Positions 1 through 12,655 of a stretch of DNA of 64,000 nt are shown here, in pieces. Under the pieces are notes generated by a model. The model saw only the letters and a list, made by a program, of their open reading frames with translations, searched no databases and had not been told where the DNA came from. Both the position numbers and the translations under genes were made by a program. Numbering within the stretch: position 1 is the first letter of the stretch; every line of letters starts with the position of its first letter. Origin of the DNA: Hofstenia miamia (Eukaryota; Xenacoelomorpha; Acoela; Hofsteniidae); assembly GCA_900660155.1 (NCBI GenBank), contig CABFPE010000115.1, positions 347,388 through 411,387 of the forward strand. The letters are read 5' to 3'.

Positions 1-30
<30 letters not shown>
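1..30. repeat. (AT)n microsatellite
   Basis: Uninterrupted AT dinucleotide run at the window edge, so its true length is unknown. Confidence 0.95.
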
Positions 31-37
<7 letters not shown>

Positions 38-1530
38 TAATATTTAATAATCATATGAAAGTTATTCTAACATTATATTAACATTAGATTTTACTAGCTG
101 TAAGTTTTTGTTTACAATAGAAATTCATACTTAGCAATATTTTCCCAGTTTCCATATATCTTCAAAAATAGCGTTACCCTAAATAGGAAAACTAAACATT
201 TCTTTGAAACATAAAAGTTGCAATTGAAGAAATGCAATGAATCATTTGTAAATACATAAACTGGCCATTGTGTTAAATTTGCTACATAAATCTGTTGTCT
301 CAATTTATTAAATGATGCATAAATATTCTAACCTTAGAATAAAAATTTGAGAAAGCATCAGTATTCATAACGACATTGAATTAACTAATAACTGATACAA
401 TGTAATAAAAAGCTAGTAAAACTTTGGCGTGCATCCAAATCTGTTGCTAATTCACAGCAATATTATGTTCTGTGTTACCTCTCATAAAACATGCTACTTT
501 CACGTGTATCACTTCAAAATAAATAGAAATATTTCATAAATTTTGATAATCAATGTAAACAGATTTGCGAATTCAGTATTATTATAGAAGAAAATTAATG
601 ATACCAAGATTGCTATCATGTTTAAAGTTGGAACAATTACACAACGGCACAACATCTCTCTTTCTATTATTGTTTCAGAAGTTCTATAATATGCCCCAAC
701 TTTGAGGGCTGAATTATGATAAATTTGGAACGAAACTTAAAGGACAAATCAGATAGATATCGGGTATAATAAAATTAATGGCTGCTTATAAAAAACGGAA
801 TATGTGTACATAATGTATAACTTTATCAAAATATTCAATATTTCTGAAAATTGAAATTCGAGAAACTGCTGTGAAACAATTCGAATGTACGAAAACATAA
901 TGATACGAACCAGACTAAATCATACCTGATAAATTAATTAAATGAAATGACTTGAAAATGACAAGTCAAACATATTATTATCATCTGATATCATCAAAAA
1001 GCAAATAGCATTTCTCAAATTTATTGTTTCTTAAGTGAATTTAGATGGGTGGACACAAGATTACTAACTACTGCTTTTGTTAATTATCACTAAACAACAC
1101 TAAATCAATAAAATTTATTCAAAAAATTTTAATTTCTTACTTGATGTTATTGACATCTATTTGGTATTATTTCTAATTATTATAGTTTTAAATTACTATT
1201 CTTATTTAGCTATTATATTAACTGTGTATATTTAGAAATTTTAGTTATGCTATATTTCATCAAAGTTTATTTTTAATTTCTTTACTTGAGCTTCAGAAAT
1301 AAACGAAATGTATCATAATCACCGCGTTCCAACTTAGCGTTACTTCATCAGGTTAACATTAAATGTCGTAATATCTTACAAAACTCTCTATTTAAAATAC
1401 ACAATGTTTACTATTTTATGTCTTCATTAATGATCTCTATTTAGATGAAACTTGAATAACTTTTAAAATCGTTATATTTTAATTTTGATGTTAAACTATA
1501 ATTTTAAAATTTCTTTTGATTAAATTGTTG
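31..1530. other. AT-rich intergenic DNA, no feature seen
   Basis: Only short random reading frames are present on both strands. I see no conserved protein motif, terminal repeat or RNA gene. Confidence 0.6.
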
Positions 1531-1740
1531 CTGATATCATTGCTGGGCCGAGTATTTGGTCTATGCTGCCACATTATCTGAAGCCTGCACCTGCTATTAA
1601 TGTCTTTGAGAAAGATCTAAGAGAGTGGCTATTTCAGCATATATGTTGTGATTTGTAATTAGGCTTTAGCACATTAGAGTTGGTTTCAGCCAAGGTTCTT
1701 GAGCATTATAAAAATATATTTATTATTATTATTATTATTT
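1530..1740 (+). mobile_element. LINE 3' end (CR1/L2-like), truncated
   Basis: The frame ending at the TAA near 1658 reads like the extreme C-terminus of a CR1/L2-type reverse transcriptase: GPSIWSMLPHYLK followed by INVFEKDLREWLF. This is the familiar 'W-x-x-LP ... FK..L..yLF' tail. A short 3' UTR and a (TTA)n tail at about 1715-1740 follow, as expected for tailed non-LTR elements. It is heavily 5'-truncated: no catalytic RT motif remains. Confidence 0.7.
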
Positions 1741-3690
1741 TTGCAAGTTTCCTTTTAGATGCTCACCCTGTATTTTGAAGGTTTACTAAAATGCTATGTT
1801 GATTATTCAAATCTCGTTGTGACGATATTCTTTATTTATAGATTCACTACGTGAAAAATAATTTTAAAAATTCGCAAGGTTGCTGTCCTTGCTTCCTGTA
1901 AAATTTTTTTAAACATTTACAAATTTTTTAGAAAATTGCCATTACCATGAACAAATTCATTTATATTTATAAGGTTTATTCATTACGTCTTTTAGTTCAT
2001 TCACACCTAAGGGCATTTTCGCGCTTTAGAATATTTGAATTTTATAGATGGGGCATTTTTTACATTGCTAAAATATTATTGTTGAACTGCACGCCAAATT
2101 TTATGAATAAAACAAACAATTAATGCAGTGCTTGAATTTTTGGTGTTTTTCAAACTCTTAGATCCCGAAGAATCCCGGGATTCTCAACCAAGAGATCCAT
2201 GTATTGAATCCCGAATAAATTTAGAAAACTCCCGGAACAACGAATCTAGTGCACTGGGAAACTTATTGATAAGTATTACTCAAATATTAGAATATAGACC
2301 ATAATTTAACTCAATGTTTGGGTTTAAATAATTATTTGAAGATTAATTCATGCAGTGCGACGGTGGATTGTTATTTTAACGTCACCTGGTAAATATCCCC
2401 ACAAAAATCAATTGTTGATAACGGGTATTCTTTCTGCGATGTTTGAATTATGAGTTTTATAAGAAGTAAAGTGTTACTATATTAATTTGACTATTTTCAT
2501 CATTTTTAGCATAGTGTACAGTATATTAGGGTTATGAGTATTTGCCATTTATCATACCACAATCAGTTGAGCTTTTGTAAGAAACCCTTGAAACTACCTT
2601 TATTTTATTTCTACTTCGAAAAAACTCCCCCATAAAACCTTTTTACGTTTTCAATAGTGGCATATGAAATTTATTTAAAAATTTTTTAAAAAAATCTAAA
2701 CTTAATTTACTTTCATATTTCCGCTTGAATTGTGTGAATATCTTGTACCAAATACATTCTTCACACTAGACCCTAGAATTAAGGAAAATGTTTCTATTAG
2801 TTCATTTTTACTTTTTTATCAAAGGGGTGTTTGATAGTTAGTAAGTTTTATGGAGGGCACTATTAAAGAAAAGTCTGTGAAACACTGATTTAAAGTAATG
2901 AGTTTACACTACATTATGTTATTCTATTTATTAATGTTGACTAGCAAATTAAAGAGAGGGTGCTCTCAAATAAAATTTTGTAGGTGTAGATAAGAAATTG
3001 CCTTTTGACTAATTCCAGTGAAACACATACCTGCAGGAGTAATTTTCTTTGAAAAATATGAAACGTTGCTACCCTAAATTATGACAGAGCATGATACATT
3101 TGTGTTTCAAAATCAGCGGCAATTAAATTAATAACAAATCGATCAGAAATTAAATATTTTGTTATTTTAAACAGATTTCTAAGCCATTGTGTTGAATAAA
3201 TTTCTCAAATTTAACAAAAACAAATTAATAAGTTCTTACTGAATAATTATCAAATAATTTACAAAGGCAATGTTTCAAAGCTATTGTATATCTGCAATGT
3301 TGTTGAATGTATGTTAATTGAATACACTTTACTTGTTGCTTTTTGTAAAACTTAGATACATCTTGTCTGAAAATCAACATATTTTAAATATACTTAAACA
3401 AATTGCGGCTGTGAATGGAGAAGTTAACATTTTTATTGGAATTAAACGTGTAATCATTGTAGTTGAATCTTGCATCTTGTGTTTTTGGTCGATGCTATCA
3501 AAATACTTAATGATAAACTCATAAGCACTAATTGCTTTGCTTAAAGTATTCAAAAGTATTTTTTGTTATATTTAATTAAATTGCATGGCTCTTAATTCAA
3601 GTTCCATTGATGCATGGTAAGTGATAGCCTTGCTTCAAACTGTCTAAGTTACCTGAGCTTTTTTGAAAAGATTGTATCTTTTGCATTCTT
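1741..3690. other. AT-rich intergenic DNA
   Basis: No gene seen. A short patch at about 2160-2240 repeats the motif TCCCG(A/G) in both orientations. It could be the worn end of a DNA transposon, but no matching second end was found. Confidence 0.5.
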
Positions 3691-3699
3691 CAAATAATC

Positions 3700-4150
3700 T
3701 GAAACAATTTTTTTAATATTTTGTTCCTTTAGCTGCGAAGAACTTTGTGATGCTATCTCCAGTTTCCTTCTTTGAAGAATCGTGAATTGCCATTATTAAA
3801 TCTTTCTTCCTGAGACCGAATTGGAAAACTCTAAAGTGGGCAGTGTTCTTCTTGGAATTTCCATGTAAATTGGCTGTTGAAATTAAATCTCTGAGCCTGT
3901 GTGATAAGTATCTTCTGTTCTCTTCTAAGATTAATTAGTAATTTGTTAGTAAGTGATGCAGACTTTCAATTCTATTCAATTTCTCAGACTCAACCTTAGT
4001 CCATTGAGTTTGGCTTGAATATAATATAGCAGTCATTAAGCTGCCCATTAATTTCAAATAGGCACATGGAACTTTTGAAATATACAATTTCATTATAAAA
4101 GGAAATCTCTTGTTTACTGTATTACATACTTTATAAATTCTACACAAAAT
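3700..4150 (-). mobile_element. possible LINE reverse-transcriptase thumb remnant
   Basis: On the minus strand a 70-residue frame (4147-3935) contains LMGSLMTAILYSSQTQW followed by KLNRIES. This resembles the 'lm.sllYgsEtW ... kl..ie' thumb segment of non-LTR reverse transcriptases. Downstream (to about 3700) other frames look compatible with a decayed C-terminus. No catalytic motif is visible. A chance resemblance is possible. Confidence 0.35.
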
Positions 4151-4674
4151 CTTCCTGATGTATTTTAAGAATAGCAGTAAAATGTGTAATAGTGTTAGGT
4201 TTCAGATATTGCATCTCTGCTTGTTTGTTACAATCTCTAATTTCAAAACAATGCTATCAAAAACTGTAAGCTGTGAAAAGCATTTCAATTAGAGATTGAT
4301 AACTCCAAGAGAATTCATCATCGGGTTGAGATGTAGTCTAAGGAATATAATATCTGACAAGTGGTTTATGAGGTAAGAAATTTTTTGGAACTTATTCTCA
4401 AACCCAACTTTTGGATTGAACCATATGAATAATTTAGTTCTTTTATTTCTCATAAACAAAACAATTTGATAAATTAATATTTGATACAAATCTTCTGAAC
4501 ATGATTTATCCATACAAATACAGCCTGCTAAAGGTAACCAGAACACTTATATGTTGGAACTGGAAAAATTCTAGTACACATAGAAAATTATTATAGTATA
4601 AGTTGTACTTGGTCAGCATAAAGTAGCGTGCAAAGGCTTTTGGGACATTCACAAAATTTTATATTGTTCTGCAG
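4151..4674. other. intergenic DNA, no feature seen
   Basis: Only short reading frames; nothing recognisable. Confidence 0.5.
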
Positions 4675-4975
4675 CAGGGTTTTTGAGTACTCGGAATGTT
4701 AAGAACTCGAACTTGAATAAGCTCGAACTCGTTCGAAAATCCACTCGAAAATACCCTAAAAATTAAATTTTTTTAAATATCAATTTTCTTACCAATCACA
4801 AAAACTATTTTTTAGATTAGAATTATTGTAAAATAAATGTTTTTTACCCTAAAAAACTCGGAATTAGAAAAAAACTCGATTGAATTTGTATTTCATTTAA
4901 AAAATATTCGAACTTGAACTCGAAACGTAAAAACTCGAACTTGTTTCAAGTAACTCAAACTCAACTAGAAAACAA
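4675..4975 (-). mobile_element. hAT-type MITE, one end missing
   Basis: It begins with CAGGGTTTTTGAGTAC and is packed with repeats of the motif AACTCGAACTTG in both orientations. The first 50 bases match, in reverse orientation, the end of the complete element at 9131-9450, so both belong to one family. The expected closing AAAACCCTG end is not found near 4975, so this copy is truncated or strongly diverged. There is no coding capacity. Confidence 0.6.
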
Positions 4976-7563
4976 TGTTCATCAGGACTGTCTAGTCCTG
5001 TGTGATTTACTGGTGCCAGCCCCATAGGATTGTGACCTGGAGCCAGAAAACTCATTAGGAATGTGACAAGCATGATATTTGGGCCAAAAATTAAGTATCT
5101 GGGATCACAGATAACAGAATATTATTCAAAATTTTTGCTAATTGTGGTCAAAATAGAAGTTATGCTGTGCTGTAGGACCAATGGGATTATGAGATCAGAA
5201 AAATTCCTGGGACTGGTATAGGATGGGACTGAAAACCAAATACAACGGGAATAAGTGGGACTGGAACCAGAACAGTTACAGCATTTACATGCCATGCTTT
5301 AAATTCATACTATATTGAAACCATAATAGTTTAGGAAATATAGCAGCAACATATTATGTGATTTCAGAAAGTAATTATTCATACTAAGTTTAACTAATTT
5401 GCAGTGTTATTTGATTATCAACATTGAAGATTTAAATTTGACTATTCACTTAGATTATCCCAAACTTTTTGAGCTACTTGAATGAAAATTATATGATTTT
5501 AATTTCTCTAATCAAAAGCAGAACTTAAAGCATTCTATAAAATTTAAATATGAATGTATCATACATTTTTCAAATGAGATTTCACTTCTAATTTTAGTCA
5601 TATGTCATAGAGCATTAAGCAACGATATATTATGAACTTATTGAAATCATATAACAAGTACAATATCCTTAAGAAATTGTTGTTTCATTATCACCTTTGT
5701 ATTATTTTTTCCTCCTAATTTCTTAGCTCTAAGGCAACTTGTGGGCTTCCCACTAATATTAGTGTTTCATGGAAAATTACTCTATTATGCAGAAAAAACC
5801 AATTAAATAATTCATTAGATGAAATTTTTATTTTCAAAATTCGCTAGATGGCGTCGTAAAATATTGAATTAGTATGTAAAAAACAAAGGGAAATTTGGTA
5901 TTTAGAGTTATAGCACTTTTAATATTGCAATTTGTTTGCGTTAGAAAACAATTATGAGTAAATTACGCTTTGCTGCATGTATCCAGCTATTAAAATTTGA
6001 AATTGACCAAGTCAATGTTTGGAGAAATGAGGTTAAATTTAGTAAGGAAATTTTCAAAAATTCATTAGAATTTTCAAAAATTATTGCTTTGTAGAGGTGA
6101 TTCCAATTTGATATTTCTATATTACGAAACGAATTATGATTGCCGGACCTCTTCAGGTGAACTTGCAGCTGCTTATGTGATTTCCGACAGCTTCGTTCTT
6201 TAGACAAATGAGTTCAAATTATGCCATACACCCGCAGTTTTACACTGCTTTAGGACAGCCAGTACTCTGTCAATTCTTGTTCATCTCCTTAGCTCTTTTC
6301 AGCATTCTTTAGAGCTCCTTTAGTTCTATATTACATTGTTAATATTATATTTTTAGTAATTATTCCCTTTATGATATCAACACTTTAGTTTATTACAACT
6401 TTCGAATTTCTGCTTAACAATTACAACTGATGCATTTCAGAACACTATTACTTTGCGTCTTTTGACGTTATGCACTAGAGTTATACAGTAAAACATGCGC
6501 GCTGACTAGCTCCATATGAAACTATTTTTTATTTTTAAAAATTATCTATACTGGTTGCAAAGTATCGTCCAAAACAAATTTTCAATTTACACTTTCGTAA
6601 GATTCGATTATTATAATTAATAGAGTAGACAAAAATTGGATACCTATAACTCCATCAGTTTTAATACTATCGATGTGTGCTGAATAGCTCTATGATAAAC
6701 TGATTTTTAATTTTGGAATTTTATTAAAACAATTTCGAATTTCTATTATATTTCTTCAAATGACACATTTCAGAACCCCGTTGCTCTTTGAGTATTGATG
6801 CCATTGATAAACTGAATATATCAAAATTTTGGCAGTGAATAGTTCCATATGAAACTATTGTTCCTTTTCTCGATATATTAAATGTGGTACCATCACGTCG
6901 GCCAATAGAAATTGTCAAAATTAACAGTTTTGCTACTTTCGATTATTCACATTTAAAAGCATATGCTCTACATAATCTGTGTATTTGAAAAGCAATGCCT
7001 TTCATTTCTTATATTAAAAAAATGTAGGATTGACGTTTTGTTTATTAAAATATTAATATATTCAAGTAATTTAAATAATTTTGTAAATTTTATAAAAATC
7101 ATAGGGTTGTAATATCCTTTATTACTGATGTTCATTTAAGAATAATAAAAATATCAAATCGTTAAGCTGGCCTAAAATTCAAGTAATTTAAAAAATATAT
7201 AGACATTAAAAAAAATTTTGCCCCTCAATGTTGAGTTGCTTCCGGAGTCTCTGCATATTAACATGTAATCTCATTTTCATCTTGAGTGTTATTTGAAAGT
7301 GTGAAGATAATGCGTCATCAGAGGCAAAGGAATTGTTTAAACATCGAAATAAAACGAGTACATTTAATTTCAAAAATTTTACGTTAATATTAAATTTGCA
7401 CTACATTTCTTGACAGTTAGAGGGCTTATAAACATTTAAATAAATTTCATCTAATGTTACAAAAATCCAGTCTGCAAATATCTTCACAATTATGTCCATA
7501 TCTTAGGCATCTTTTATAACAATTTCATTTAATTTATGTATGTGAACATAAGTTCTATACAGA
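4976..7563. other. intergenic DNA; GGGACTGG-rich patch
   Basis: Around 4985-5280 the sequence is unusually G-rich for this window, with GGGACTGG-like words repeated several times (for example GGGACTGGTAT, GGGACTGAAAA, GGGACTGGAACC). It may be a decayed transposon, but no clear ends were found. The rest shows nothing. Confidence 0.4.
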
Positions 7564-8367
7564 CCCAGATAACAATTTTGATTGTTTTTATGTTGTTTAT
7601 AGTTGTTTCATACTTTTGGTTGTTGCAGCAACCACTAACATCATAATATCCACTTTTGTAATAAATAATCAGTGAGCAGATGCTTGGAAATAAAACTCAC
7701 TTTGTTATTCTTGTTACTAGATCCTTTTAATATAAAAAAGGATTTGTGAAACCTTTTGTGAAATTTTAATTTGTGAAAATTATAATATACCAGATAAGTG
7801 AATTTTCAAAATAATTTATTCATGAATATTTGGACTGTTAAATAAAAAAGTTACATTTGAGCAGAAGATATTTTTCATGATTTAAGATAATACTATTTCA
7901 AAATTGTACTTAATTATTGATTTTTAAATTTTGGTTAAATTTGGCAGATTATAATGCTCATTGTTATCATTTATGTACAAGACATTCATTTAAATGTTTA
8001 ACAAATGTTTGTATTGAATATGTTTGACAGTATCTGAAAGATAATGGTCCACCCTTTATTGGGCTTGTGTTTGTTTAAGCAGCAATGCTTGAACTGTTTA
8101 GCAATATAATATGTTATTTTGCATATAAAAGTAATGCAAAAACAATAATGTGACAACATAAAACAATGTTGTTATAACCCTAAAATATTGCTTTTTCATT
8201 ATTAAGAAACAACCAAAAAGCAACCTAATTTGACGTTGTTGAAGCAATGTTCTTTCAACTAATGAAATTGTACCATTTCAATGTTAAAACAACATTGTTT
8301 TTGATACATAAAACAACCACATAACAACACAAAAATATGTAGTTTAACCCTTAAATTGTTATCTGGG
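7564..8367. mobile_element. non-autonomous inverted-repeat (foldback-like) element
   Basis: The ends are CCCAGATAACAATTTT and, in inverse, AAATTGTTATCTGGG, giving terminal inverted repeats of about 15 bp around an 804-bp body. The interior is full of short GTTGTTT/AAACAAC words in both orientations and has no coding frame. No convincing target duplication is visible, so the superfamily is unassigned. Confidence 0.55.
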
Positions 8368-8589
8368 AAGGGTTTACTGAAGAAAACTTTTCTGAGAAGT
8401 ATTTAATGTGAACTTCACAAGCAGTTTCTGAGTCAAACAAAAGTTAAATATCTTAATTAAGTTAATTTATATATTGAGTTTATGTATTTTCTTAAAGGAT
8501 TTCAAACATTATTAAATAATCATTAAGAAAAAGCTGTTTCAAAATTCAACATAACTTAAAGTTTCCAAAAAATATAATATATATATTTG

Positions 8590-8968
8590 CAATAGTTGAG
8601 GTAAATGAAAACCAAGATTTTTTAGTTGAGCTTGAATTACTCATTTTACATTTCAAGTTCAAATTCAATTTTTTAATGCTGAAACATAATCAAAAATTGA
8701 TTTCAAAATATTGTAAAAAATCAATTATCTTGAACATCAGTTTCTATTCAAATTAAAAATAAATATTTTTTATCTTAAGAAATTCAGAATTACAGTAACA
8801 TTTGCAAAAGAAAATTTTATCTTGGAATTTTATTTAACAAATATTCAAACTCAAACTGAGATATTCACTTAATATTTGAATTCAAAGTATAAAAACTTGA
8901 ACTTTTACCAAGTAACTCGATTTAGACTTGAAAATGCTGGAGTACATTGAATTTGACAAGAAACCCTG
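8590..8968. mobile_element. diverged copy of the AACTTGAA hAT MITE family
   Basis: It shares the dispersed TTGAACTT / AAGTTCAA words and the closing AAACCCTGC end with the elements at 4675 and 9131. Its left end is too worn to define, and no target duplication is visible. Confidence 0.45.
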
Positions 8969-9130
8969 CTTTAAAAAAGAATGTAGATGTTTTGTTCTAA
9001 ACAGTTTCATCCCTTAAACTTGTTTTTACAGTTTGAATTTATGCCCATAGTATTTTGTCTCATGATATTTTGCCCCCAAATACAATTCACTTATCCTATT
9101 AGATTAAATAAAAGGTGTTATAGTTAAGGC

Positions 9131-9450
9131 CAGGGTTTTCAAATCAAGTTTGAGCTGCTCTGGCCAAGTTTGAGTTTTAATTCAATTATTTTTTTAAGAA
9201 AATTCTGAATTTGATTGAGTTTTTTCCAATTCCAAGTTTTTTATTGGAAAAAACTTTTATTTCACAACAATTCAAATTCATAAAGAAATTGAAATTTAAA
9301 ATAATTTAATTTTTAAGGTGTTTTCAATTTGATTTTCCATTGAGTTCTAGTTCAAGTTTGGATTTGATTTCTCTTTTGAATTTTTCCAACTGAGTTTTGC
9401 AAGCATTTTCAAGTTCAAATTCTTAACATTCCAAGTACATAAAAACTCTG
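9131..9450. mobile_element. hAT-type MITE with perfect 8-bp target duplication
   Basis: It starts with CAGGGTTTTC and ends with AAAAACTCTG. It is flanked by identical 8-bp direct repeats GTTAAGGC (9123-9130 and 9451-9458). Eight-base duplications with CAG...CTG ends are diagnostic of hAT transposition. The 320-bp body has repeated CAAGTTTGAGTT-like words and no coding frame, so it depends on a transposase supplied elsewhere. Confidence 0.85.
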
Positions 9451-9458
9451 GTTAAGGC

Positions 9459-11290
9459 TTATTTCAGAGTATTGAAGAAGATGAATTTGCTATATAGATT
9501 TAGGGCTTAGGTCTATAAAATTGTGCAAAAATGGGCATTCAGATTTGTATATCAAATAATTTAGCAGTGCAATAATTAAACGCCAAAGCAATTAAGGAAT
9601 AAAACCTAGTTGTGCAAAAACATGCTGGGTCAAATTACAAAGGGGGAAACAAGATAAAGAGGTGACACTGTTTTAGGTCAAAACTTTGCAAATTATTCAT
9701 ATGATTTCTTTGTGAATTTTTCAATGTGTATGCTATTTTATGAACTCTTTAGCTATGGAAAATATAATTTCACAAATTTCTTTGAAAGCTTCAACTAGTA
9801 AAAGTTAACAATTTAGGAGAAATTATTGAAAAAAATCGAAAATTGAAAAGCCCTGCTACATTGAGTTACTGATTATCTGTGGATTAGTTAAATATATATG
9901 CCCATTGGGTAAAATTGACTTTACAGTTACCTTTGTAATTTAGTAGAACCCATAATAACATCAATTTACATGTAAACATGTCACCAACATAAAACTCAGT
10001 CAAAAGAAAATTTAGATAATACCTATACAATGACATAAGGGAAATCTGATCTAGCCTTCTTTTGGTTTTCCTAAATACCAAAAAATTGATCAAAATTTTA
10101 TCAAGCCTAAATTCAATAAAATAGTTTTGATCAACTAATTTTCACAATTACAGTGTCTAAATTAATGAAATTTCAAAATTGAAATATCATTACTGTAGTA
10201 TTCAATGTGCTTCAAATCAATGTAAGCTTTGTTGGTTGTATTAAAATTTATGGAACATAGGTTTTCAAAATGGTCTTTTCCAGTAATTGAAAATGATGGT
10301 TATCTCTCTCTCTGGCTATATATATATATATATATAGTTACAGAGGGCAAGGATTCGTTATTGAAGATATCAAATCACAAAAGATTTTTCCAAATTTAAG
10401 GTATGAACAAATTTCTAATTAGCTTAAAGGTATGTAGCTAAGAATATATTTTGATAGTGTGACATAGAACTAAAAAAACGCTCCATGATGCTGAGAACAG
10501 GCCAGCAATAAAACCAGAATTAACAGGTTTATTTTACATATCAGAAGTCTAAGCGCTATAATTGGTTGGTACTTTTTTTCATTCTTGAAAATCTCAAATT
10601 TTCCAAATTTATCTCAAATCCTACCAAAGTTATTATTTAATAGACACATTCCTCTCATAAAAATTACTGCAAATGTCTATTCTGAGAGAAATTTGGAAGA
10701 TTTGAGATTTCATAGAATGAAAAAAAGTACCAACCGCTATAATTTATTAGTATGTGCTAAGAAGTAAAATTTTAATAATAGCTAATTCACGAGGTTTACG
10801 AAGTAAATGTTAGGTTTCCCATATTTACGACGTTATAGTATTTCTGTTAAATAGGCATTACTCAAGTTCAAGTTTTTACTGTGAATGCCTCAGTCATTTA
10901 GTTTCTAAAATTATAGAATAACTATTTTCTTAACGACCTTATGGCATCTTTTTGAATAATTAGTTGTAAGAAACTGTTAACACGCATATGATTTTATTGA
11001 ATATTTTAATGTTACAAAAAATTTTGTATAATTCCATTGCCGAAAACAAATAAAATTAAATTTATTGCAACTCTTAATGACTGTTAAGTCGCTGTTAGCA
11101 AATTTTAAATAAATTTGTTAAAAATACAGTATTCTCAATTTATGCCGCTCTGTTGAGTGAAAAGCGATGAGAAATACCATAAAATGTATAAAAAGTTTAA
11201 AAATTAATTTAGACTGACTGATAAGTAAATATAATTAACAAAAGTAGTAACACGCGGTGTATATCCATGATATTGTATAAAGTATATTAT
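9459..11290. other. intergenic DNA with short (TA)n
   Basis: No gene seen. A (TA)n run sits at about 10317-10336. Two short matches to each other (near 10590-10610 and 10700-10725, AAATCTCAAAT-like words in inverse orientation) form a weak inverted repeat around about 100 bp. Confidence 0.45.
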
Positions 11291-11297
11291 GTATATT

Positions 11298-11480
11298 TAT
11301 ATATATATATATATATATACCTCCCTCTATGTACGTACTTTATAATTATACCTCCCTCCCTATTTGTACAAATCGATTATTATAGTTCCCCTGATGTACG
11401 TTAATTATTATACTTCCTAATATGTACGATTTTTGCAAATTTTATTATTATAGTTCCCTTTATGTACACTTGACATTATT
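11298..11480. repeat. (TA)n followed by degenerate minisatellite
   Basis: After a (TA)n run there are about five imperfect copies, 30-45 bp long, of a unit built from TTATTATAGTTCCC and TATGTACG. Spacing and sequence vary, so it is an old, degenerate tandem array. Confidence 0.6.
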
Positions 11481-11652
11481 CTTATATAAAATAAACAAAA
11501 TTTATCTTAAAAATTTAATTTTTTATGCAATTGTAATATTTTTTGAAAATGTTATTATTCACAGTGTATAATTTAATAACATAGTGTAATAAATAGTAAA
11601 AAAAATTGAGGGATTTGTGAATGCTTTTGTAAGTAAAAGAATTATATAAATA

Positions 11653-11852
11653 TTTTTTTGTGTTAAATTTAAAATATACATATATGTAAAAGATTCAAAT
11701 GTTTTAATAAAAATTTGACAAAAAAGTACAAAAACACTAAACATTAATAGTCAGTTTTTTCNTTTTTTGTGTTAAATTTAAAATATACATATGTGAAAAG
11801 ATTCAAATGTTTTAATAAAAATCGCTTCAAAATTTAACAAAAAGTACAAAAA
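11653..11852. repeat. direct duplication around a single N (assembly join)
   Basis: About 85 bp beginning TTTTTTGTGTTAAATTT occurs at 11653-11738 and again, with a few differences, at 11763-11852, with one N at 11762 between them. This looks like two overlapping contig ends placed side by side, not a biological repeat. Confidence 0.7.
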
Positions 11853-11881
11853 CACTTCCGCTTGCTTTTCTTTTTCTTTTT

Positions 11882-12655
11882 TCAGGTGCAGGTTGAAGCA
11901 AGTTTTTGTAAAATTCCCTTCAAACTTTTAAAGTTTGAGGGTAGGTATTCTTTTTCGGCTGTTTCACGAGAATGCCCCGTCTGCTTTAGATGTGCTGTTT
12001 TCAGGGTTTCCGAAACCTCATTATTGCAAAGAACCTCTCTTTCCCAAAATTTTCTAATTGATGTAGGGTTAAAATTAAGGTGCTGATGGTTAGGTGCATA
12101 CTTGGAGATCATTTTTTTCATTTCAGATGGAATTGTAGTGCATATATTTCAACTTCTATTTCGAAAAACTAAATTTATGTCAGAGTGAAAGCTTAATGAG
12201 AACGAATCCTTTAACAGCTTAGTGTAATAAATTTCTTTTTCACTTAAAGAGATCCTTACAGGATATTTGTATCCTGTTTTGTGGTCGGTTTTTAGAACTT
12301 CATTNAAATTAAGGTGCTGATGGTTAGGTGCATACTTGGAGATCATTTTTTTCATTTCAGATGGAATTGTAGTGCATATATTTCCACTTCTATTTCCAAA
12401 AACTAAATTGATGTCAGAGTGAAAGCTTAATGAGAACGAATCCTTTAACAGCTTAGTGTAATGAATTTCTTTTTCACTTAAAGAGATCCTTATAGGATAT
12501 TTGTATCCTGTTTTGTGGTCGGTTTTTAGAATTTTACTTCCAGCTTCAATATTTTTGACATCATTCCATGTTAATGACAGTAACGGACCAGGTAGACAGT
12601 TGAGATGACTTTGAATGAATAAAAAAACCATAGCGCGGAGAGCATCATGCGCTAT
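11882..12655 (-). mobile_element. Crypton-like tyrosine recombinase fragment
   Basis: Minus-strand frames read as the C-terminal half of a tyrosine recombinase. In order they show a hydrophobic helix then PGPLLSLTWNDV (box I neighbourhood), the beta-hairpin lysine region TDHKTGYKYP, the box II arginine in TSIRKFWE (near 12055), LKQTGHSRETA (near 11974-11960) and the closing AEKEY tyrosine (near 11945). GHS-x-x-TA-x-x-x-Y spacing is typical of the superfamily; Crypton transposons are the most likely source, with another YR-bearing element possible. Its upstream part runs into the assembly gap at 12656. The middle section is present twice around the N at 12305, so the locus as assembled is not reliable. 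Looks incomplete. Confidence 0.6.
12064..12540. repeat. 240-bp direct duplication around single N (assembly join)
   Basis: The stretch starting AAATTAAGGTGCTGATGG at about 12068 is repeated right after the N at 12305 and differs at a handful of positions. Such near-identical halves around a single N suggest two alleles joined as if consecutive. Confidence 0.75.
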
